Source: an uncultured Ruminococcus sp. (GTDB taxonomy: Bacteria; Bacillota; Clostridia; Oscillospirales; Ruminococcaceae). Taken from it: a stretch of DNA of 18,567 nt. The notes beneath the pieces were generated by a model, which did not search any database, was not told the origin of the DNA, and was given only the letters and a program-made list of their open reading frames with translations. The DNA lies in contig CAMOEP010000009.1 in the NCBI GenBank assembly GCA_946612185.1, positions 1 through 18,567 on the forward strand, in the 5' to 3' direction. Positions 8,601-13,923 of the stretch are shown in pieces (within the stretch, counting starts at the first letter, position 1; each line of letters starts with the position of its first letter). The position numbers and the translations under genes were made by a program.

Positions 8601-8939
8601 GGCGGAACATGGGTATCCAACTGCGGCAGCGGCGGAATGAGCATGGGCGGCAGCTCCATGAGCGCATCAGTAACAGCTTCCGCATCAGTATCCGCAAACA
8701 CCAGACTTTCACTGGTAGGCAATGACGGCAAGGTTATCGTATCCTTCATCGTAGACAAGAGCGTATCACAGCTCAAGGCAGGCGGTTCAGGCGTATCCGG
8801 TTCATTCTATACCGGCGGAACACTTTCCGGCAGCACCTACTTCCAGGAACTTGACCAGACACAGCTTGCAGCCTTTGGCGGAACACTTTCCGGCGGCACA
8901 GCAGCAGGCGGTTCTTCCTCAACTAACCCCTGGGGCTGA
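5628..8939 (+). CDS. Secreted dockerin protein with two Cthe_2159-like carbohydrate-binding beta-helix domains
   Basis: Predicted surface or cellulosome-associated carbohydrate-binding adhesin of 1,103 residues. The ATG at 5628 is chosen because AAGGAG (5612-5617) is 10 nt before it but only 1 nt before the ATG at 5619. Residues 1-36 form a signal peptide (KK, hydrophobic core, ASA). A type I dockerin (about 42-106) is N-terminal, with calcium loops starting at DADLSG and DVNLDG. A short Thr/Glu linker follows. Two related domains (about 133-480 and 500-1080) contain repeated strands of the form GDGIKSS..V.I.gG, typical of right-handed beta-helix proteins of the Cthe_2159 family, which includes a cellulose- and pectin-binding protein of Clostridium thermocellum. 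The second domain carries Gly/Met-rich (QGGPGGMGGMDG) and Gly/Ser-rich insertions. No catalytic motif or cell-wall anchor is visible. Dockerins are more often C-terminal. The family assignment is from repeat pattern, not a search. Confidence 0.85.
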   Translation: MKKVNTKKLLAGLSSACMIASAVTAAGAPLSNASAAGKVTVYGDADLSGVISVSDVVTVLQYASNTSKYPLDEDALANSDVNLDGVVDVKDAALIQQADAGMITLPVGEVIVPGTTEPSSTETTTGADDPIAQITYIHLNGASAAIDGNYAEVNGSVITITHSGTFYVDGTLDDGQINVNVTDEVADPETVKIYLNGASITGKSAPAILVTNAENTSLNLVDGTINNISDGDTAYSGDNLGAAVIEAKDDITIKGGTNGTGILNLTANTQDGISCNNDIKITGGVVNVNTLNATDETDAIKGKTSVTVKGGEVNVDAEGDGIKSSQGAVTIEDGTIEIKAGNDAIQSATTIDISGGSVLAGGDRGLTSTTGVNITGGTVIATATDNQADATLLTSSQSTILLNCIDDAASTDGTWKKANAITVGNVTASKWTKKYKYVLISDASLVRGQSYTLTNASTGATVTYNNDAADSFTLTNSITTFENVNPAGKTSGGEVVTPVTTDGMTLTLSENSISSDAPADSVSVASNIATITKPGVYTVTGSGSGLQIIVDVDKTAYPDGVVELDLNGVTMTNDSVAPIYVASIGDEVQIVAKNGTVNTISDGTNHTDSYTDSDGTTNQINAAIFSRDDLKIKGKGTLIVNGNYQDGIVSKNDLKLYNGTIQVNAVDDGIRGKDSVTIGDTTKSDGTAADNSGLNITVKSTAGDGIKSSSTDASTSEKEYGVVTINGGTINITSFGDGIQAEQNFVMNDGDLTIYTYQGSSYTASGTTTAPGGQGGPGGMGGMDGNSNKMPTDLSAKGIKSVGLYDAAGTTWQSAGNITINGGSVNIDASDDAIHCGGDMNLVGGAIQLASADDGAHSDHTLTIGTKNSGKYDDVVVAVSKSYEGIEGQKIYHNSGSVIVNSTDDGYNAAGGSDGSGASSGNPWSQGGFGGSASGDYIIEFNGGFALVNVTDGDHDGYDSNGNIVINGGYVVTNGNEPFDCGDSGNSISVNGGTWVSNCGSGGMSMGGSSMSASVTASASVSANTRLSLVGNDGKVIVSFIVDKSVSQLKAGGSGVSGSFYTGGTLSGSTYFQELDQTQLAAFGGTLSGGTAAGGSSSTNPWG

Positions 8940-9060
8940 TAAGTTTAATGCGTAATGCGTAATTATGCGCTCCACACTCTTTGCGGCGGTAGTTTTCGCC
9001 GCAGAAGATAAATTCAAGCAATCCCTCATAACAAAATTCTCCTTATACTAAAAGAAAGCT
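8940..9060. other. Short spacer with one hairpin, no gene
   Basis: A 7-bp GC-rich hairpin (TGCGGCG 8982-8988 with CGCCGCA 8997-9003) is present, but no T-run follows on either strand, so it is at best a weak terminator. The rest is AT-rich (TGCGTAATGCGTAATTATGCG near 8949). Together with the repeats that follow, it makes up the 611-bp gene-free space between the convergent adhesin and anti-sigma genes. Confidence 0.5.
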
Positions 9061-9330
9061 GCAAGCTGCGTCAGCTTGACCACACCCACGTTGACGCTCG
9101 CTTACGCTTGCTCACTTTTTTAGAAACGGTGATTTTGCCGTCGCTCAACCATGTTTTTACTGGTACAAAGTTCTTTGGGAAAACTGTAAAACGACACATT
9201 TACAGAATTTCCTGAATAGAACTTAGTACCAGTACAGATAAGGTTGAGCGACGGCAAAAGTCGTTATTCTACTAAGTAAGCGAGTTAACGAGCGTCATCG
9301 TGATATGCGGTCAAGCTGGCTCCAGCTTGC
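9061..9330. repeat. Nested inverted-repeat element, copy B (most complete)
   Basis: The two halves are nearly complementary over 270 bp in five nested blocks. The tips pair at 9061-9081 with 9309-9330. The next block, starting CACGTTGACGCTCG (9087-9117), pairs with 9274-9302. TTTTGCCGTCGCTCAACC (9133-9150) pairs perfectly with GGTTGAGCGACGGCAAAA (9242-9259). CTGGTACAAAGTTCT (9160-9174) pairs with AGAACTTAGTACCAG (9218-9232). CTGTAAA (9184-9190) pairs with TTTACAG (9199-9205). Each tip can also fold on its own (CAAGCTG-CGT-CAGCTTG and CAAGCTG-GCTC-CAGCTTG). No reading frame or transposase is present. It is either a non-autonomous mobile palindrome or a structured RNA/terminator. Confidence 0.9.
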
Positions 9331-9550
9331 GAGCGTCAACGTGAGAAGCGATAAATTTGCCGTCGTTCAACAATATTTTACTGGGACTTTGTTCACTGGA
9401 AGAATTGTAAAGCATAACATTTACACAATTCTAAAACAGAACTCTGTACCAGTACAAACACGGTTGAGCGACGGCAAAATGTGATGTTCTACCAAAGTAA
9501 GCGAGTTAACGAGCGTCAACGTGGGAGCGGTCAAGCTGGCTCCAGCTTGC
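9331..9550. repeat. Nested inverted-repeat element, copy C (lacks outer left arm)
   Basis: This copy directly abuts copy B. It begins with a stray right-arm fragment (GAGCGTCAACGTGAGAAG, 9331-9348). Then come TTTGCCGTCGTTCAAC (9356-9371), ACTGGGACTTTGTTC (9380-9394) and AGAATTGTAAA (9401-9411). The right half follows: TTTACACAATTCT (9420-9432), AGAACTCTGTACCAGT (9438-9453), GGTTGAGCGACGGCAAAA (9462-9479), a block of AAGTAAGCGAGTTAACGAGC type (9495-9523) and the tip hairpin CAAGCTG-GCTC-CAGCTTG (9532-9549). The change C to T in the left block keeps pairing as G:U. The copy ends exactly at the stop codon of the convergent anti-sigma gene. Confidence 0.88.
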
Positions 9551-11140
9551 TTATTCTATGATGAAGGAGGTGAAGAGGTTGTAGGAGTTTTCGGTTCTTT
9601 CGATAGTTGCGCTGACTGTGTGGAAAGGTGTTCCGTCAGCATAGTAGTAAACTGTGCGGACGCTTATCTCGTCATCGCTGACGCTTAGTATCTCGGTATT
9701 TTCCTGAATGTCAGCCATATCCCACTTGAACACGGGCTTTTCACCGCTTACGAATATGGGGTCGCCCTCGTCCTGACGGATATACAGCGTACCGTCCTGA
9801 GTGATGAACTTTCCGCCGATAAGGTCAGGCATGAACTGGTCAATTGCCTCGTCGGTAAAGTACAGCTTAGTATACTCCTTTATGCCCTCCAGCGGGTCGC
9901 TTATCCCCTCCATAGCGTAGCCACTAAGAGCGTCGCCAAGAGTGTAGCTTGATGCGTACTTAGCATAGCTTACGCCGTTCACTTCGATCATGTCGGAAGT
10001 GTCGCTGTTCTCGGCGCTGGAGAAGTTGCGGAGGAAGTCGTAGTAGCACTGCATCATCACATAAGCATCGTACTCCACAGGTGAACCCACATCAACGTTG
10101 TCGATCTTCCAGGTGCCGCCGTCATCAACTATGCGGAACCAGACCGGTGCGCCGGTATCGCTGGTGGGGAAAGTGCAATAATGCTCGGTAACAAGGCGCT
10201 GTACGGTGAACCAGCCGTCGCCGGAATCCACAATTTCCGCTTCGCTGCCGAAGAACTTTTCATCTGGCTGCTGGTGAGGGATCTTGGAGTAAAGCTCGCC
10301 GTTATACTCGATATAGTCGCTGAATCCGAAGGATAACGGCTCACCTGACGGGTCGGTTATCTGGTCAAGTTCAAAACGCTCACCGGTTGGACACAGGCTG
10401 TAGTTGCCATAGTCAAAGTAGGAAGTGAAGCTGCTGCCGAAACCGGTTCTTGGGAAGCCGGATTCGTCGCTCTCTGTCAGTCCAAGTACGGAATCGGTAA
10501 GATACTGGCGTGCAAAGTTCTTAATATCCTCAATAGACTTGAACCTCTCGTCAGTGACCTTGTAGTAAGTCTCATTGATCTCCCACTCGTCAAAGCTCTC
10601 GGAATAGCTAAGGTGTGGGTTAAAAGTGATACTCTGGCTCTCGTCCACGTTCAAGCCGTACCACTGAAGCATTCGGTAAACGTCCGCATAACCGGCAGTT
10701 AACTCATAGGCGGATGCAAGGAGTACTTCTGGGTCGGTGTTGTCGGTGGAATAGGTTGCTTCCTCGGTGGTATCTTCCTCCACGGTGGTTACTTCCTCTG
10801 CATCGGTAGAAGTTTCGGTTACAGTCTCCACCACGTCGTTAGCGGACTTGTTGTTGGGCGAGCCGTTTCTGCTGATGAAGTAGAAGCTTCCGCCGATACC
10901 TGTGACAGCCAGTACAGCGGCAGCAGCGATTGCGGCAGTCTTATACCAGCGGGGACGGCGGTATACCTCAACGCCGGAAACCTGTTCGTGAAGCTGATCA
11001 TTATTTGTATTATTATACTTTCTTTCGCTCATAGCAAATATCCTCTCTTTCTCCTCATCGCTCAAAACCGGAAAATTCTCAGCGATATCCTCGATAGTAT
11101 GCTGGTCGGTGTTCATAAAAAGGTTCTCCCAGTCATTCAT
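9551..11140 (-). CDS. Membrane anti-sigma-like protein with duplicated extracellular sensor region
   Basis: Likely the membrane partner that restrains the sigma factor encoded just upstream. The start ATG overlaps the sigma stop (ATGA, 11137-11140) and has GAGGAGGGG 5 nt before it, so translation is probably coupled. The 529-residue protein has an N-terminal cytoplasmic part of about 66 residues, one membrane span (about 67-90), an acidic Thr/Glu linker (about 102-134) and a large extracellular region. That region looks like two divergent copies of one fold. One copy has 'IKNFARQYLTD', then 'YNGELYSKI' and 'WFRIVDDGGTWKIDNV'. The second has 'IKEYTKLYFTDEAID', then 'DGTLYIRQ' and a final beta-rich tail. 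The motif resembles IseA-like or NTF2-like domains, but I cannot assign it. No HxxxCxxC zinc anti-sigma motif is present. Confidence 0.75.
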   Translation of the reverse strand: MNDWENLFMNTDQHTIEDIAENFPVLSDEEKERIFAMSERKYNNTNNDQLHEQVSGVEVYRRPRWYKTAAIAAAAVLAVTGIGGSFYFISRNGSPNNKSANDVVETVTETSTDAEEVTTVEEDTTEEATYSTDNTDPEVLLASAYELTAGYADVYRMLQWYGLNVDESQSITFNPHLSYSESFDEWEINETYYKVTDERFKSIEDIKNFARQYLTDSVLGLTESDESGFPRTGFGSSFTSYFDYGNYSLCPTGERFELDQITDPSGEPLSFGFSDYIEYNGELYSKIPHQQPDEKFFGSEAEIVDSGDGWFTVQRLVTEHYCTFPTSDTGAPVWFRIVDDGGTWKIDNVDVGSPVEYDAYVMMQCYYDFLRNFSSAENSDTSDMIEVNGVSYAKYASSYTLGDALSGYAMEGISDPLEGIKEYTKLYFTDEAIDQFMPDLIGGKFITQDGTLYIRQDEGDPIFVSGEKPVFKWDMADIQENTEILSVSDDEISVRTVYYYADGTPFHTVSATIERTENSYNLFTSFIIE

Positions 11141-11718
11141 ATTGACCCCTCCTCGATACCTGACATTATAAGTAATTTTTTGAGTTTAGTTCTTGCACGG
11201 CTGGAACGTTTTTGCACGGCGGCTTCTGACATTTCCAGTGCAGCGGCGATCTGTCGTGCAGTTCTGCCGTAGAAGAACTGTTGAATGATGATAGAGGAAT
11301 CCGGGTCGCCCAGTTCTTTGATACGCTGGTAGAGAATGGAATTCCGCTCTTTATTTTCGGTCTGCGCCTGGACATTATCCCGGCTTGCGTAGTCAGCATA
11401 GCAGTCATCATCAATTGAAAAGGTATCTTGGAAGGACGGTGACGAAAGTCTGCGGAAGTAGTCGATAGCTTTTCGCTTAGCCACCACAGTGACCAGGGCT
11501 TTCAGGTCGGAATCGCCGCCGGAAAGCCCCCGGTCGATGCAGCGGTATAGTTCAGCGAAAATATCGCTGACACATTCCTCAATGTCCTCACGGGAAGCAA
11601 GGGCACGCAGTTTATTGGCAGTCACAGCGTAGACGTAGCCGACGAATTCTTCAAAGAAAGCCCGTCTGCCCTCATGTGGGGAGCGGTTCATCAGGCTGAT
11701 AAGCTGGCTGTCGTTCAT
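11137..11718 (-). CDS. ECF-type RNA polymerase sigma factor
   Basis: Directs RNA polymerase to a dedicated promoter set, probably for an envelope response given its membrane partner. The ATG at 11718 is used because GAGGTG (11725-11730) lies 6 nt before it; upstream GTG/ATG codons at 11727 and 11724 overlap that site. The product has 193 residues. Region 2 (about 20-92) has the helix 'EDIEECVSDIFAELYR' and the -10 recognition helix 'KRKAIDYFRR'. Region 4 (about 130-185) has the helix-turn-helix 'TARQIAAALEMSEAAVQKRSSRARTKLKKLL'-type segment, split here for length: TARQIAAALEMS, then AVQKRSSRARTKLKK. Length and layout are typical of ECF factors. It is the first gene of a two-gene operon. No convincing sigma-A promoter is visible upstream. 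Confidence 0.92.
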   Translation of the reverse strand: MNDSQLISLMNRSPHEGRRAFFEEFVGYVYAVTANKLRALASREDIEECVSDIFAELYRCIDRGLSGGDSDLKALVTVVAKRKAIDYFRRLSSPSFQDTFSIDDDCYADYASRDNVQAQTENKERNSILYQRIKELGDPDSSIIIQQFFYGRTARQIAAALEMSEAAVQKRSSRARTKLKKLLIMSGIEEGSI

Positions 11719-11739
11719 AGTCATCACCTCGTTTGAAAA

Positions 11740-11753
11740 TATATGCGCATATA
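11740..11753 (-). promoter_or_regulatory. 14-bp perfect palindrome in the sigma gene leader
   Basis: TATATGCGCATATA is self-complementary and ends 9 bp upstream of the sigma gene's ribosome binding site. It is a candidate operator for the sigma/anti-sigma operon. Short AT-rich palindromes also arise by chance. Confidence 0.35.
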
Positions 11754-11841
11754 GTAAGCGGAGTTGACCGCCTTCACTAAATACACTCGGAGCAAATTTG
11801 AGAAAGTGGACAAGAAATTTGAAAAAAATTTCATAATCTAT

Positions 11842-11893
11842 AATGTTCGGTTAACGGTAGTGTTTTTAGAGAATTGAAAGTCTACCGAACATT
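11842..11893. repeat. 10-bp inverted repeat upstream of the sigma operon
   Basis: AATGTTCGGT (11842-11851) and ACCGAACATT (11884-11893) are perfect complements 32 bp apart. They lie about 125-175 bp upstream of the sigma start. This could be a split operator or a weak hairpin. A TATAAT on the plus strand (11839-11844) overlaps the left arm but has no good -35. Confidence 0.4.
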
Positions 11894-11897
11894 CAAC

Positions 11898-11948
11898 AAA
11901 AAATCCGCCCGACGCAGTACAGTGTGTACCGCAGCCGGACGGTTTTTT
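11898..11948 (-). terminator. Terminator of the acyltransferase operon (possibly bidirectional)
   Basis: An imperfect GC-rich stem (CCGCCCG... with ...CCGGACGG, innermost GTAC/GTAC around 11917-11928) is flanked by six A at 11898-11903 and six T at 11943-11948. It can therefore terminate on both strands. It lies 26 bp past the acyltransferase stop at 11974. Confidence 0.8.
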
Positions 11949-11973
11949 ATATCGCCGCATTATGTATTACGAT

Positions 11974-12993
11974 TTATATCTTGGACTTGACCAGCTCAAA
12001 CGCCGCTGTAAGAATGTAGGATATTCCAAAGGTTATCGCCGTCATCAGTATCAGCATCAGGAATCCAAGCTGCTCAAAGGGATTTATCTGCATTACCACC
12101 AGCATGAACTTCAAAACTGCCATATGCACCAGGTATATACCAAAGGAGTACTTCGATATCTTCCCGGCAATAACGTCCAGTCTGCCCCAGGACTTCTGTT
12201 CAGTCCCACGCATCAGGAGGAACGCTCCCAGTGAACCCAGTATGATGACCGGCGAGGAGTAGTTGCCCAGGTAGCCGTTTATGAACTCCTGTCCGCCTAC
12301 AAGTCCCACATAGGTCAGCACTACAGTAGCAAATGCGTAAACGCCGATGAATACGCCTGCTGCCGGTTTACGGAAACAGCCGTACTTGTGGAGCATATAT
12401 CCGCCGAATAAATACAGTGGGTATATACTGTAAACGAAGATGTAAAAGGGAAGCTTAACATCAAGAGCCGCTTCTAACATTGGAAGCAGCGACGTTCCCA
12501 CGGCGTACAGTATCATTATGTACCTCAGTTCGCTTTCCTTTACATTCCGGGTAACTATCCTGTACACCGGCAAAGTGACGTATATCACCAGCATCAGGTA
12601 AATATACCACATATGCTTCCAGCCAGTACCCATATATACGTTCTGCACTCCCCGGACGAAAGTTCCCACTGTCACCGACTTTTCCACAAAGATGCCGTCG
12701 AAAAGTGAAAACAGCAGGGAAAAAACGATAAGGTCGATTATCATTCGGGGTATATACTTACGGTATATCTTCTTGGTATCAGTATTCCTTGCCGGGTCGA
12801 GAAGGAGTGCGCCGCTGCTCATTACAAAAGCAGGCACAGCCCACGCCATAAGGTTTCGCACGCTCATCGCCAGCATATGCTGCCCGGTAGTCAGGGCAAA
12901 GCTGTCGGCGGCGTAGAAAGTGTGCAGAACCACCACGGCAATACACGCTAAGGCTTTCAGGCGATTGAGGTAAAGTATCTTACCGGAACTCAA
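11974..12993 (-). CDS. Membrane acyltransferase, acyltransferase-3 family
   Basis: Integral membrane protein of 339 residues predicted to transfer an acyl group (acetyl or similar) to a sugar or other surface molecule. About ten hydrophobic segments span the length. The N-terminal 'NRLKALACIAVVVLHTFYA' segment carries the His (H24) that is essential in this family, and 'GIYLVHMAVL' near the C-terminus is also typical. The start is TTG at 12993, with GGAGGA (13002-13007) 8 nt upstream; the TTG overlaps the stop of the lipoprotein gene (TTGA). It is the last gene of a three-gene operon and is followed by a terminator. The substrate cannot be read from the sequence. The company of secreted proteins suggests a cell-wall or exopolysaccharide target (inference). 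Confidence 0.88.
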   Translation of the reverse strand: MSSGKILYLNRLKALACIAVVVLHTFYAADSFALTTGQHMLAMSVRNLMAWAVPAFVMSSGALLLDPARNTDTKKIYRKYIPRMIIDLIVFSLLFSLFDGIFVEKSVTVGTFVRGVQNVYMGTGWKHMWYIYLMLVIYVTLPVYRIVTRNVKESELRYIMILYAVGTSLLPMLEAALDVKLPFYIFVYSIYPLYLFGGYMLHKYGCFRKPAAGVFIGVYAFATVVLTYVGLVGGQEFINGYLGNYSSPVIILGSLGAFLLMRGTEQKSWGRLDVIAGKISKYSFGIYLVHMAVLKFMLVVMQINPFEQLGFLMLILMTAITFGISYILTAAFELVKSKI

Positions 12994-13910
12994 TAGAACA
13001 GTCCTCCGCCCTGGAGACAGCCGCCGTTAGGATCAGGGTCGTTAGCCACAGGAGCTTCTGTAGCAGGCTGAGGGTCGGGCTGAACCGGCTCTGGATCGGG
13101 CTGAACCGGCTCTGGGTCAGGTGTATACGCAGGCTCAGGGTCGGGAGTATATGCCGGCTCCGGGTCAGGAGTGTACGCAGGCTCAGGGTCGGGAGTGTAC
13201 GCAGGAGCGTCATTTCCGCCGGTATAGCTGTTATTGCCATCGCCTGAGTTATCAATATTCTGCTGAGAACCGTTATCAACAACCGCAGGAGCGTCCGGCT
13301 CAGCGGACTGAGTGTTCTTGCCGGAGATCATAGCCTCAGACTCCTTGGTGGAAGTCTTTTCCTTAGTTACCTTAGACTCGTAGCTTATGAAAACGATATC
13401 GTCCTCGAATTCGATAGAAGCCTTGTCCATAGTGTCAAAGGGGAACTGGTGAAGCTCAGCGGTAGTATTATCGCTGAAAGTTAGCTTTACAGTGTAAGCA
13501 GTTGAGAGGACGGGGGTATTATTCTCCGGGAGGGCATTTTCAGCCTCGTCGGGAGCAGCATAGTAGAGTACACGTTTCTCGTCCTTTTTAAATGTATCGT
13601 CCTTTTCCAGCATATTCTCCGGAAAGTCGTCCTCATCGTCGGACTTTACAGTGAAGGCGATGATGTCCTTGCCGGTATTATTGGTAAGTTCCGGAGCATA
13701 AGCGCCTTCTGCCTTCTTACCGATAGTCTTTACTTCCTCAGCAGCTTCTGTAGTTGCAGCAGCAGTTGTGGAAGCAGCTTCAGTGGTAGAAGCGGCGGTA
13801 GAAGCCGGCTCAGTAGCCGTAGGGCTTGTGGGCGCTGACCCGATAGCACTTCCGCAGCTTGTAAGGGTCAGAGCCATAATGATAGATGTAAGTATCAGTT
13901 TTTTATTCAT
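12990..13910 (-). CDS. Lipoprotein with C-terminal PDPEP repeats
   Basis: Predicted surface lipoprotein of 306 residues. A signal with lipobox LTSC places the lipidated cysteine at residue 19. A Thr/Ala/Ser-rich spacer (about 24-60) follows. Then comes a compact beta-rich domain (about 66-190, 'LTNNTGKDIIAFTVK', 'YTVKLTFSDNTTAELHQFPFD'), a disordered Asn/Gly segment, and a proline-rich tail of four AYTPDPEP units and two VQPDPxP units, ending in GGCLQGGGLFY. GGAGG (13916-13920) is 5 nt before the ATG. It starts 13 bp after the stop of the transglutaminase-like gene and overlaps the acyltransferase start by 4 bp. The proline-rich tail could span the wall or contact it. The domain is of a type I associate with Firmicutes lipoproteins but no function is established here. 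Confidence 0.85.
   Translation of the reverse strand: MNKKLILTSIIMALTLTSCGSAIGSAPTSPTATEPASTAASTTEAASTTAAATTEAAEEVKTIGKKAEGAYAPELTNNTGKDIIAFTVKSDDEDDFPENMLEKDDTFKKDEKRVLYYAAPDEAENALPENNTPVLSTAYTVKLTFSDNTTAELHQFPFDTMDKASIEFEDDIVFISYESKVTKEKTSTKESEAMISGKNTQSAEPDAPAVVDNGSQQNIDNSGDGNNSYTGGNDAPAYTPDPEPAYTPDPEPAYTPDPEPAYTPDPEPVQPDPEPVQPDPQPATEAPVANDPDPNGGCLQGGGLFY
13065..13202 (-). repeat. Tandem coding repeat for AYTPDPEP / VQPDPxP
   Basis: There are four 24-bp units (13107-13202), each encoding AYTPDPEP, then two 21-bp units (13065-13106) encoding VQPDPEP and VQPDPQP. The units differ mainly at third codon positions, so this protein repeat is under selection but its DNA could still vary in copy number by slippage. 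Confidence 0.9.
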
Positions 13911-13923
13911 ATTAGCCTCCGAA

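Noticed and set aside
9061..9550. Repeats read as an insertion sequence
   Set aside because: No transposase frame exists inside, so at most they are non-autonomous elements; I listed them as repeats instead.
13065..13202. CRISPR-like regular repeat
   Set aside because: Units are contiguous, in frame and have no spacers; they encode the AYTPDPEP protein repeat.
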